Part shown: in pieces, positions 1-8,119 of the stretch
Layout: every line of letters starts with the position of its first letter
How positions within the stretch are numbered: the stretch's first letter is position 1
Assembly (NCBI RefSeq): GCF_022024015.1
Contig: NZ_CP091786.1
Span: 3,534,001-3,598,000 of the forward strand
From: Prevotella sp. E9-3
GTDB taxonomy: Bacteria; Bacteroidota; Bacteroidia; Bacteroidales; Bacteroidaceae
Length of the DNA stretch: 64,000 bases
Direction: 5' to 3'
Position numbers and translations under genes: made by a program
Notes under the pieces: model-generated
Database searches by the model: none
What the model saw: the letters and a program-made list of their open reading frames with translations, nothing else
What the model was told of the DNA's origin: nothing

Positions 1-525
1 GGAGGCGCCAAACATCCAGGCAAAGGCCTGCCACATGCCTGAGCGAACGGGACCGATGAAAGCCTGAATGGTTTCGTAGGCGGTAGCGTTGCACTCACGG
101 TCAATGAGCTTGATGAGCAGTTTGCCCTGCGAATAAGTCAGTTTTTTCATTTTCGGCTTATACTCGGCCACAATAGCGGATTCCACTTTCTTCAAGTGAG
201 CATCGCGCTCTTTCTGGGTGGGAAGCGTCTCAATATATTCGGCCGTTTCTATAAGCATCTGTCGGGCTTCCTTGGCTATGGGCAACACCTTTTTCACATT
301 CTTCACCAGTCGCATATAGGCTTGTTCCTGCTTCTTGGTTTTGAAAGTAGGCTTGGGATAGACATAGACGTTCGACATCTCCATGTACTGAATGGAGTCG
401 CCATCTACCAGCACCTTGCTCACTTTCACCGAAGGAGTGAGGGCATCCGAGACAGGTTCCTGCGCACCAGCAAACTGCAGTCCGGAACTTATAATAATAG
501 CCAACAAGGGAAGTCGTTTCATCAT
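1..525 (-). CDS. DUF4294 family secreted protein, partial (3' end outside window)
   Basis: Reading the minus strand from the ATG at 525 gives 175 codons without a stop, running off the left edge. The protein starts with a short basic, hydrophobic signal peptide ending near AGAQ. The segment with YVYPKP, a Lys-rich stretch, and KLIDRECNATAYETIQ matches what I know of the DUF4294 family of Bacteroidetes, whose function is not established. A second ATG directly follows the first, so the start may be 525 or 522. It is transcribed divergently from the Xpt-PreA fusion. Family call is from pattern recognition; function unknown. Confidence 0.7.
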   Translation of the reverse strand, partial: MMKRLPLLAIIISSGLQFAGAQEPVSDALTPSVKVSKVLVDGDSIQYMEMSNVYVYPKPTFKTKKQEQAYMRLVKNVKKVLPIAKEARQMLIETAEYIETLPTQKERDAHLKKVESAIVAEYKPKMKKLTYSQGKLLIKLIDRECNATAYETIQAFIGPVRSGMWQAFAWMFGAS

Positions 526-557
526 GGCAAAGGTAGGCAATAAAAACAAATTATAGC

Positions 558-607
558 TATATTTGCCGTAATTATATCTATTATTTTCAAAAATTTATCT
601 ATATTTG
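558..607 (+). promoter_or_regulatory. Tandem Bacteroidetes -7 boxes upstream of the Xpt-PreA fusion
   Basis: TATATTTG occurs twice, at 558-565 and 600-607, 42 nt apart, both on the plus strand and both fitting TAnnTTTG. No convincing -33 TTTG was seen for either. The nearer box leaves a leader of about 30 nt before the ATG at 642. Two start sites are an inference. Confidence 0.45.
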
Positions 608-641
608 CCACAGAATACTAATCTAAAACAATGTAAGCCTT

Positions 642-2669
642 ATGAAATCTTTGATTAACCGAATACTGCAAGACGGGCGCTGTCTGGAGGGTGGCATATT
701 GAAAGTGGACCGTTTTATTAACCACCAGATGGATCCCTACCTGATGAAACAGGTGGCCGTGGAATGGATGAACCGTTTTGCGAAAGAGAAACCGACGAAG
801 ATTCTTACCGTAGAGGCTTCGGGCATTGCGCCGGCGGTGATGCTGGGCTATCTGATGGAACTGCCGGTGGTGTTTGCCAAGAAGAAGCAGCCCTCTACCA
901 TGAACGATTTCTATACGGCGAAAGTGCGCTCGTTTACCAAACAGCGAGAATACACGTTCATCATCAGTCGTGAATACCTGTCGGCCAACGACCGTGTGCT
1001 GTTCGTTGACGACTTCCTGGCTTTCGGCAATGCTGCACTGGGCATCATCGACCTTTGCCGACAGGCGGGTGCTGAGGTGGTTGGCATGGGCTTCATCATA
1101 GAAAAGGAGTTTCAAGGAGGCCGCAAACTACTCAACGAGGCGGGCGTCACCAACATCGACTCACTGGCCATCATCGAATCGCTGGAAGACAATCAGATTA
1201 AGCTGAAGGGGGTAAAGATACGCAAAGTGAATATCTATGAGGAAGCCAACAGGTGCTTGTTGTGTCAGGATGCTCCCTGCACCAAGGCCTGTAAGACAGG
1301 TGATCCTGCACGCGCCATCCGTGCCATTCGCTTTGACAATCACAAGCCTGCACTGCGCTGGGTGAAAGACTGTAGCGACGGCGACTTGGAACGTGCCGAA
1401 CAGGCTTGTATTCACTACAACTGGCCCATCCGTATCAAAGAGATGTTGCGCAGTATTCATAAAGATGATGTGGACGACAGCAACTATCCTTCCCTTGCCA
1501 TCGACTTCTGTGGCATACGCTGTGAGAATCCGTTCTTCCTGGCCTCATCGGCTGTATGCACCAACTATGAGATGGTGGCGCGTGCCTTCGAAGCAGGTTG
1601 GGCGGGCGTGTTCTATAAGACTATCTGCATGCAGGAAATAAAAGAGGTGTCGCCCCGTTTCGATGCCATGCACAATAATGCCACGCATGGCGACTTCTAC
1701 GGTTTCCGCAACATGGAACAGTTGAGCGAGAATCCGGTAGAAATGGACTTCGATATTCTGCGCCGGTTGAAGCAGGACTATCCCACAAAAATAGTGGTAG
1801 CCAGCATTATGGGACAGAACGAAGAAGAATGGATGACCCTGGCCAAAATGGCCGAAGAGGCTGGCTGCGATGCCGTGGAACTGAACTTCTCTTGTCCGCA
1901 GATGAAATATGAGGGCATGGGCAGCGATGTGGGACAGAGTCCGGAACTGGTAAAGGAATATACGGAGTGCGTAAAGCGGAGTGTGAGGATTCCTGTGATA
2001 CCGAAGATGACGCCCAACATCACCCATATCACGGAACCTGCTCAGGCTTGTATTGAAGCCGGTGCCGATGCTATCTCGGCCATCAACACCATCAAGTCGG
2101 TGACCATGTGTGCCGAGGCTGAAGTGGCTGGGCAGCGTACTATATCCGGTTATTCAGGAAGAGCTGTACGCCCCATCGCTCTGCGATATATCCTGGAACT
2201 GGCCCAGATGGAGAAGCCTGCCGAGCTGAGTGGTATTGGCGGTATTGAGACCTGGCGTGACGCTCTGGAGTTCATCCAGTTAGGCTGTAGCAATGTACAG
2301 GTATGCACAGCCGTGATGCAATACGGCTATCGCATTATCGACGACCTCATACTTGGTTTGCAGCGCTATATGGCCAAACGCGGAGTCACCCAACTGAGTC
2401 AGCTTGTAGGCGAGCAATTGCCAAAGTTCCTGAATCCTGACCATCTGGACCGTGACACCATTCTCTATCCCAAGTTCGACAAATCCCTATGTGTGGGTTG
2501 CGGACGCTGTGAGATGTCGTGCAACGATGGTGGTCATCAGGCCATCGTCTTCGACCACGAGACCCGTCAGCCACGCCTGATAGGCACCAAGTGCGTGGGT
2601 TGTCACCTCTGCCGCCTGGTTTGTCCGGCAGGAGCCATCGGCGTGAGCAAACGAATCAACAAAAGATAA
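642..2669 (+). CDS. Fused xanthine phosphoribosyltransferase / PreA-type dihydropyrimidine dehydrogenase
   Basis: One uninterrupted 675-residue frame contains two enzymes. Residues 1-190 look like a complete xanthine phosphoribosyltransferase (purine salvage), with the PRPP-binding loop [13 protein letters not shown] at about 119-131. Residues 200-290 carry a Cys cluster (C205, C208, C213, C217) resembling the N-terminal Fe-S region of PreT. Residues 290-600 match the FMN barrel of PreA, sharing [13 protein letters not shown] and [17 protein letters not shown] motifs with E. coli PreA. The C-terminus has two 4Fe-4S motifs (C617/620/623/627 and C651/654/657/661). The FAD/NADPH-binding part of PreT is absent, so an external electron partner would be needed. 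The start fits the length of standalone Xpt. The protein should be cytosolic and link purine salvage with pyrimidine reduction; the biological reason for the fusion is unknown. Confidence 0.85.
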   Translation: MKSLINRILQDGRCLEGGILKVDRFINHQMDPYLMKQVAVEWMNRFAKEKPTKILTVEASGIAPAVMLGYLMELPVVFAKKKQPSTMNDFYTAKVRSFTKQREYTFIISREYLSANDRVLFVDDFLAFGNAALGIIDLCRQAGAEVVGMGFIIEKEFQGGRKLLNEAGVTNIDSLAIIESLEDNQIKLKGVKIRKVNIYEEANRCLLCQDAPCTKACKTGDPARAIRAIRFDNHKPALRWVKDCSDGDLERAEQACIHYNWPIRIKEMLRSIHKDDVDDSNYPSLAIDFCGIRCENPFFLASSAVCTNYEMVARAFEAGWAGVFYKTICMQEIKEVSPRFDAMHNNATHGDFYGFRNMEQLSENPVEMDFDILRRLKQDYPTKIVVASIMGQNEEEWMTLAKMAEEAGCDAVELNFSCPQMKYEGMGSDVGQSPELVKEYTECVKRSVRIPVIPKMTPNITHITEPAQACIEAGADAISAINTIKSVTMCAEAEVAGQRTISGYSGRAVRPIALRYILELAQMEKPAELSGIGGIETWRDALEFIQLGCSNVQVCTAVMQYGYRIIDDLILGLQRYMAKRGVTQLSQLVGEQLPKFLNPDHLDRDTILYPKFDKSLCVGCGRCEMSCNDGGHQAIVFDHETRQPRLIGTKCVGCHLCRLVCPAGAIGVSKRINKR

Positions 2670-2754
2670 CGGCCCCTTAAAAGAAGAACTATCGCCGAAA
2701 CTCCCAAAAATACTTTTTTATCTCAAATAATATTACATTTTGTTGTTTTTTTAG

Positions 2755-2762
2755 TACCTTTG
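2755..2762 (+). promoter_or_regulatory. -7 promoter box for the CoA-transferase gene
   Basis: TACCTTTG fits the Bacteroidetes -7 consensus and lies 39 nt before the ATG at 2802. The region upstream is T-rich, but a correctly spaced -33 TTTG is not clear. Confidence 0.5.
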
Positions 2763-2801
2763 CCGCATATTTATCATCAATAACAGTCAAATCGTAAACA
2801 A

Positions 2802-4307
2802 ATGGCTTATACACGACTCTCTGCTGCCGAGGCTGCAGCAATGATCAAGAACGGCGAGAATATCGCCATGAGTGGATTCACACCCGCCGGTGTGGCAAAG
2901 GCAACAACAAAGGAACTGGCCAAGATTGCGGTGGCTGAACATGAGGCCGGACGCGAATTCAAAGTGGGCATCTTCACGGGTGCATCAACAGGACAATCGA
3001 CCGATGGTGACATGGCTAATGCCCAGGCCATTAAATACCGCGCCCCCTACACTACTAATCCCGATTTCCGCAAACATGTGAACCTGGGAGAGATTCCCTA
3101 CAACGACCTTCACCTGAGCCACATGGCACAGGAACTGCGCTATGGTTTCTATGGCGAACTGGACTGGGCTATCCTGGAAGTATGCGATATAGAAGAGGTG
3201 GGCAACGACTATCATGTCTATCTGACAGCTGCCGGCGGTATCAGTCCCACAGCTGCACGACTAGCAAAGCACGTGATTCTGGAGTTGAACTCATTCCACA
3301 ATGCTAACGCTAAATTTATCCATGACGTTTACGAACCGCTTGACCCACCCTACCGCAAGCCCATTATGATTGAAAAGGTGAGCGACCGCATCGGTGTGCC
3401 CTACGTATCGATTCCTAAAGACAAAGTGGTTGGTGTGGTAGAATGTAACATTCCCGACGAAGCCCGTGCTTTCAAAGATAGCGATCCCATCACCGAGAAA
3501 ATCGGTTTCCTAACCGCTGAGTTCCTGGTTGAAGAAATGCACAAGGGCCGTATTCCTAAGGAGTTCCTTCCCTTGCAGAGCGGTGTGGGAAGTACTGCCA
3601 ACGCCATTCTGGGCGCACTGGGACAGGACAAGCACGTGCCCGATTTCAATATCTATACCGAAGTGATTCAGAACTCGGTGATTGAGATGATGCTCAATGG
3701 CCGCGTGAAAGACGCTTCAGCCTGCTCACTGACCGTTTCTAACGACTGTCTGATGCAGGTATATGACAATATGGACTACTTCAAGAACCACCTCACACTG
3801 CGCCAGAGCGAGATTTCCAATTCGCCTGAGGTGATTCGCCGACTGGGTGTCATCGCCATCAACACTGCCATCGAGGTTGACCTCTACGGCAATGCCAACT
3901 CTACCCATATCAGCGGTACGAAGATGATGAACGGCATCGGCGGTTCAGGCGACTTTATCCGCAATGCCTACCTGAGCATTTTCACCTGTCCTTCAACAGC
4001 AAAGGGTGGTCTGATCTCTTCGGTGGTTCCCTTCGTAAGCCATCAGGACTCGTCAGAGCACGACGTGAACATCATTGTGACCGAACAGGGTGTGGCCGAC
4101 CTTCGCGGAAAGAGTCCTGCACAGCGCGCCGAAATCATTATCGAGAACTGTGCTCACCCCGACTACAAACAGCTGTTGTGGGACTACCTGAAGATTGCGA
4201 AGATGGGACAGACACGTCACAACCTTACTGCAGCCTTCGCCATGCACGACTCGCTGGCACGCAAGGGTGACATGCACCTCACCGACTTCTCAGAGTATCT
4301 GAAGTAA
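2802..4307 (+). CDS. Acetyl-CoA hydrolase/CoA-transferase family, probably succinate CoA-transferase
   Basis: The 501-residue protein has the full length and motifs of the Cat1/ScpC-type class I CoA-transferases: GFTPAG near residue 25, a GVGSTANAILGAL loop near 261, and the catalytic glutamate expected at about E287 in IYTEVIQ. Members swap CoA between succinate and acetate or propionate. In succinate/propionate-producing Bacteroidales this enzyme recycles CoA at the end of fermentation. It is cytosolic. It has its own -7 box and is followed by a 13-bp hairpin before the next gene. Substrate preference (acetate or propionate) cannot be read from the sequence. Confidence 0.85.
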   Translation: MAYTRLSAAEAAAMIKNGENIAMSGFTPAGVAKATTKELAKIAVAEHEAGREFKVGIFTGASTGQSTDGDMANAQAIKYRAPYTTNPDFRKHVNLGEIPYNDLHLSHMAQELRYGFYGELDWAILEVCDIEEVGNDYHVYLTAAGGISPTAARLAKHVILELNSFHNANAKFIHDVYEPLDPPYRKPIMIEKVSDRIGVPYVSIPKDKVVGVVECNIPDEARAFKDSDPITEKIGFLTAEFLVEEMHKGRIPKEFLPLQSGVGSTANAILGALGQDKHVPDFNIYTEVIQNSVIEMMLNGRVKDASACSLTVSNDCLMQVYDNMDYFKNHLTLRQSEISNSPEVIRRLGVIAINTAIEVDLYGNANSTHISGTKMMNGIGGSGDFIRNAYLSIFTCPSTAKGGLISSVVPFVSHQDSSEHDVNIIVTEQGVADLRGKSPAQRAEIIIENCAHPDYKQLLWDYLKIAKMGQTRHNLTAAFAMHDSLARKGDMHLTDFSEYLK

Positions 4308-4328
4308 GTCTATTCATAGGAGATAAGG

Positions 4329-4364
4329 TTTCTGGGAGTTTAGAAGAAAATAAACTCCCAGAAA
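4329..4364 (+). terminator. Perfect 13-bp hairpin between CoA-transferase and MIP18 genes
   Basis: TTTCTGGGAGTTT at 4329-4341 is exactly complementary to 4352-4364 with a 10-nt A-rich loop. There is no U-tract after it (CTCCACAAAAT follows). It may be a weak terminator or an mRNA-stabilising hairpin rather than a classical Rho-independent terminator. Confidence 0.5.
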
Positions 4365-4383
4365 CTCCACAAAATACCATTAT

Positions 4384-4731
4384 ATGAATCAAGAAGAAAA
4401 GACAAAAATAGAAGAGCGCATCGTTGATGTTCTGAAAACCGTCTATGACCCGGAGATTCCTGTAGATATCTACGAACTGGGCATGATTTACAAGATAGAC
4501 GTGAAAGACAACGACAATGCCTCAGCAAGCGATAACGGCGTTGCCATCGTCGATATCGATATGACCTTCACCGCACCCAACTGTCCTGCGGCCGACTTCA
4601 TCCTTGAGGATGTGCGCACAAAGGTAGAAGGCGTGGAAGGCGTAGCCTCTGCAAACATCAACTTAGTATTCGAACCTGCCTGGGACCAGTCCATGATGAG
4701 CGAAGAAGCAAGAATGGAACTGGGATTCTGA
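4384..4731 (+). CDS. MIP18/DUF59 family Fe-S cluster assembly factor
   Basis: At 115 residues this matches the length of SufT-like DUF59 proteins. Visible signatures are VYDPEIPVDIYELGMIYKI near residue 20 and FTAPNCPAADFI, containing the conserved Cys, near residue 62. Family members help mature Fe-S proteins in the cytosol. It sits 76 nt downstream of the CoA-transferase with a hairpin between. The genome region has an Fe-S client nearby (the PreA fusion), but a direct link is only inference. Confidence 0.85.
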   Translation: MNQEEKTKIEERIVDVLKTVYDPEIPVDIYELGMIYKIDVKDNDNASASDNGVAIVDIDMTFTAPNCPAADFILEDVRTKVEGVEGVASANINLVFEPAWDQSMMSEEARMELGF

Positions 4732-4739
4732 TTCTCAGA

Positions 4740-4778
4740 TGAGAGGTGAGAGTTGAGAACTGAGAGGTATGGTTAGAC
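4740..4778 (+). repeat. Left arm of 39-bp inverted repeat around the four-helix-bundle gene
   Basis: This arm is the reverse complement of 5203-5241 at 38 of 39 positions; the inner 32 bp are perfect. It is rich in GAG/TTGAG units. Together with the right arm it frames exactly one gene. Confidence 0.9.
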
Positions 4779-4809
4779 GTGCTAATACTTATACTTTACA
4801 GAGAAAACG

Positions 4810-5184
4810 ATGGCAATGCGAAGAGAGCGAAGCATCTTGATGGATAAGTCTGAAGCTTTCACAGGAAGAATATTAAAGATGCACAAATATTTGCTCCAGG
4901 AAAAAGGCGAAAAGGTATGTTCTAGTCAAGTTGTCAGAAGTGGAACTAGTATAGGTGCTAATATCTCAGAAAGCAGAAACGCTCAAAGTACGGCAGATTT
5001 CATTCACAAGTTAAGCATTGCATTGAAGGAAGCCGATGAAACATTATATTGGCTGAAAAGTCTACATAATGGAGGATACTTAAATGAAAAAGAATTTATA
5101 TCAATTTATAATGATGCTGACGAACTTGTCAAGATTCTCGTCAGTACAATCAAGACTCTTAAAAAGAAGGCTGGCATTCTATAG
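4810..5184 (+). CDS. Four-helix-bundle protein (23S rRNA intervening-sequence family)
   Basis: The protein has the family signature: a Lys-rich helix, then QVVRSGTSIGANISES near residue 38, then a helix with KLSIALKEADETLYWL near residue 66. Family members were first found as ORFs inside 23S rRNA intervening sequences and also occur free in genomes; their function is unknown. The likely translation start is ATG 4840 (MDKSEAF), which matches usual family starts, rather than ATG 4810. The gene is boxed by a 39-bp inverted repeat, so the unit of about 500 bp looks like an inserted cassette between the MIP18 and LpxH genes. Its AT content appears higher than that of the flanking genes. Confidence 0.85.
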   Translation: MAMRRERSILMDKSEAFTGRILKMHKYLLQEKGEKVCSSQVVRSGTSIGANISESRNAQSTADFIHKLSIALKEADETLYWLKSLHNGGYLNEKEFISIYNDADELVKILVSTIKTLKKKAGIL

Positions 5185-5202
5185 CTATCCTACTAATAGT
5201 AA

Positions 5203-5241
5203 GTCTAACCATACCTCTCAGTTCTCAACTCTCAACTCTCA
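5203..5241 (+). repeat. Right arm of 39-bp inverted repeat around the four-helix-bundle gene
   Basis: Pairs with 4740-4778. It ends 3 nt before the ATG of the LpxH gene and so supplies, or displaces, that gene's ribosome-binding region. Confidence 0.9.
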
Positions 5242-5244
5242 GTT

Positions 5245-6009
5245 ATGAAAAAGATCTATTTCCTTTCCGACGCCCATCTTGGTTCTCTTGCCATTCCTCA
5301 TCGGAGGATGCAGGAGCGACGACTGGTGCGTTTTCTCGACGACATAAAAGACAAGGCCGCCGCCATCTATCTGTTAGGCGATATGTTCGACTTCTGGTAC
5401 GAATATAAATATGTAGTGCCAAAGGGGTTTACTCGCTTCCTGGGAAAGATTAGCGAACTGACCGACATGGGGGTTGAGGTGCACTACTTCACCGGCAACC
5501 ACGACATATGGGCCTACAGCTATCTGGCAGAGGAATGCGGCGTCATCCTACATAAGAAGCCGGAGACCACCGAAATCTACGGTAAGATATTCTACCTGGC
5601 CCACGGCGACGGACTGGGCGATCCAAACAAAAGTTTCAAACTAATCAAGAGCATCTTCCACAACAGTTTGTGCCAAGTGATGTTCTCGGCTCTGCATCCC
5701 CGTTGGGGCATGTGGTTCGGACTAAACTGGGCCAAGCAGTCACGCCTGAAACGCCCCGGTGGCGAAGAGCCGCCCTACATGGGCGAAGAGCGCGAACACC
5801 TGGTGCTCTATACTAAAAAATACATCCAGTACCACTCGAATGTGGATTTCTTCATCTACGGACACCGACATATCGAGGTTGACCTGCAACTGACCAAGAA
5901 GGCCCGTATGATGATACTCGGTGACTGGATCACACACTTCTCTTACATCGTCTGGGACGGGCAACACCTCTTCATGTCGCAGTACATAGAGGGCGAAAGC
6001 CAACTGTAG
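5245..6009 (+). CDS. lpxH: UDP-2,3-diacylglucosamine hydrolase (LpxH-like metallophosphoesterase)
   Basis: The 254-residue protein has the calcineurin-like phosphoesterase metal motifs in order: SDAHLG near residue 7, GDMFDFW near 45, GNHDIW near 87, AHGDG near 122 and GHRH near 207. This spacing fits the LpxH branch, which cleaves UDP-diacylglucosamine to lipid X in lipid A synthesis at the inner membrane. No signal peptide is visible. Its start codon directly abuts the right arm of the inverted repeat. A general metallophosphoesterase is the alternative. Confidence 0.8.
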   Translation: MKKIYFLSDAHLGSLAIPHRRMQERRLVRFLDDIKDKAAAIYLLGDMFDFWYEYKYVVPKGFTRFLGKISELTDMGVEVHYFTGNHDIWAYSYLAEECGVILHKKPETTEIYGKIFYLAHGDGLGDPNKSFKLIKSIFHNSLCQVMFSALHPRWGMWFGLNWAKQSRLKRPGGEEPPYMGEEREHLVLYTKKYIQYHSNVDFFIYGHRHIEVDLQLTKKARMMILGDWITHFSYIVWDGQHLFMSQYIEGESQL

Positions 6010-6065
6010 CTACTACAGAGACCGAGGCCAGACGGAGCGATGAGATAACGTAAAGAAAGGCCTTG

Positions 6066-8078
6066 ATGATGAAAAAAACACTGATTCGCATCCTGAAGAT
6101 TTCAGGAATCGCCATCCTCGTGTTGATAGTGTTCCTCGTTTTTGGAACATTAGTCCTTAACACGCCTACTGTTCAGCACAAACTGATGAAGCACTCCACC
6201 GCCCTGCTCTCTGAAAAACTGGAGACAACGGTGGATATTGACAAGGTGAATGTCAACGTGTTCTCACAAAGCTTAGAGATGCACAATGTGGTGATTGAGG
6301 ACCTGCAGCACCGTGAGATGCTGAAGGTGGGCGAACTCGATGTTAAGTTTGAAATCATCCCCTTAGTAACCCAGAAACTGGTAAAGATCAAGTCGGCCCG
6401 CCTTATTGGCCTGAAAGCGTTTCTTTTAGGCGAACAAGGTGACGAGCCAGCCAACTACCAGTTCCTTGTCGAAGCGATTAAAGAAGACAAGGAGAACGCT
6501 ATCGACGACCATCACGAAGAGCCTGACACGCTGAAGAGACCGAAGAAAAAACTTTCTTTCGATGTCAATAACCTGTTCTTGCAGGATATTGACCTGAGCT
6601 ACAACGACAAGAAAATTGTTCTCGGTTCTCTTTACTATAAGAAGAACTTTCTGGAGGAAGCTACTGGCCAACTGACCGACCTCAGTTTTGAATGGAAGCA
6701 ACAAACCAAGAAGGGGCTTCAGGACTGCAGGGCCTCTATAGACAGAATCAACTACAAAGGCGATAAGAAACAACATACGCTGGACATAGACCGCTTGCGC
6801 TTTAAGACCAACAATCACCTGCCCCGCAAGAACAGCGGGAAACCCAAGCGTGGAGCTTTCGATGCCGGACACCTCAACATACTGGCCAATGCCAAGATGA
6901 ACATCGAACTGATACAACCCGACAGTCTTATAGCCACCATCACCCATCTTGACGCTAAAGACGACGATGCCGGTTGGCTGGTCAAGGATATAAACCTGCA
7001 CCTCAATGCCAACAAGCGTCACGCCACACTCTCGGACATCAACATCAAACTGACAGAGACCACCCTGGCCATTCAGAAGGCCGAAGTGCAGTTGCCCAAC
7101 AAGAAAGAGAACCTACCCTTCACCTATACAGCATCGCCCATCACAGGAAGAGTGATTCTCCGCGACATAGCCAAGCCCTTTGCACCCGTTCTGAGCAAGT
7201 TCGACATGCCGCTCACGCTGAATGTGGAACTCTCAGGCGACAGCACCTCAATGGACTATCAAAACATCACCGTGGCCACTGGCGACAAGCGACTCACCAT
7301 TTCCTCTACCGGTACGCTGCGCCATCTGAAAGACAAGTATGCCCTGGCCATCCGGTTCCACGTCAACAAGATGACGGCCCGCAATGGTGTGGCCAAAGAT
7401 ATTATTGAGCTGTTTCCTGTCAAGAAGTTCATGATGAAACAGTTGCAAGCCCTGGGCACCATTCACTACACAGGCGACTTTGATGTGCTGTGGAAGAAAG
7501 AACAGTTCAGGGGACTGCTGAACACTAACGTTGGCGACCTGAACTTCCAGTTCCAGCTCGACGAGGCCAACAAATATCTGATTGGTTCAGCCTCAACCAG
7601 TAATGTTGAACTGGGAAAAGCGTTCGACGTGAAAGACCTGGGAAAGATAGTTTGCACCACCGATTTCCGTTTTGACATTCATAAAGGCCGAACGGCCGAA
7701 ATGCGCCGCAAGTTAGGCGGCAAACTGCCTATCGGTGAAGTGAAAGCCAACGTGAAAGAGGCTAAGTACAAGAAGATAACCGTTCGCAACATCAATGCCG
7801 ACATCAAGAGCAATGGTGCCGTTGCCATCGGAGACATTGCCATTCTGGGCCGTCACACAGACCTGCTTGCCTCGTTCAGTTTCACCAATACCGACTCCAT
7901 CAGGTCCAAACTGAAAGTGAAGCCCGGCATCCGTTTCCACGGTCTCACAGACGAGCATAAACAGGAAAAAGCCGAGAAAAAGAGAAAGAAGAAAGAACAA
8001 AAGCTGTTGAAAAAACAGCAAAAGGAAATGGAGAAAGAACGTCGGAAGGCAGAAAAGACACAGGGGGATAACGCCTGA
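6066..8078 (+). CDS. AsmA/TamB-like inner-membrane anchored protein
   Basis: An N-terminal membrane anchor (about residues 8-30, ILVLIVFLVFGTLVL) is followed by a long beta-rich periplasmic region beginning PTVQHKLMKHSTALLSEKL, typical of AsmA-like proteins. The C-terminal 45 residues are almost pure Lys/Glu and look like a charged coiled tail. AsmA-like proteins are thought to bridge the periplasm for lipid or outer-membrane assembly. ATGs at 6066 and 6069 are both possible. It follows lpxH by 57 nt on the same strand, which fits a role at the envelope. Exact function unknown. Confidence 0.65.
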   Translation: MMKKTLIRILKISGIAILVLIVFLVFGTLVLNTPTVQHKLMKHSTALLSEKLETTVDIDKVNVNVFSQSLEMHNVVIEDLQHREMLKVGELDVKFEIIPLVTQKLVKIKSARLIGLKAFLLGEQGDEPANYQFLVEAIKEDKENAIDDHHEEPDTLKRPKKKLSFDVNNLFLQDIDLSYNDKKIVLGSLYYKKNFLEEATGQLTDLSFEWKQQTKKGLQDCRASIDRINYKGDKKQHTLDIDRLRFKTNNHLPRKNSGKPKRGAFDAGHLNILANAKMNIELIQPDSLIATITHLDAKDDDAGWLVKDINLHLNANKRHATLSDINIKLTETTLAIQKAEVQLPNKKENLPFTYTASPITGRVILRDIAKPFAPVLSKFDMPLTLNVELSGDSTSMDYQNITVATGDKRLTISSTGTLRHLKDKYALAIRFHVNKMTARNGVAKDIIELFPVKKFMMKQLQALGTIHYTGDFDVLWKKEQFRGLLNTNVGDLNFQFQLDEANKYLIGSASTSNVELGKAFDVKDLGKIVCTTDFRFDIHKGRTAEMRRKLGGKLPIGEVKANVKEAKYKKITVRNINADIKSNGAVAIGDIAILGRHTDLLASFSFTNTDSIRSKLKVKPGIRFHGLTDEHKQEKAEKKRKKKEQKLLKKQQKEMEKERRKAEKTQGDNA

Positions 8079-8119
8079 CGGCGCTCCCCCCGTGCTACTA
8101 AATAACCAAATACAATTTA

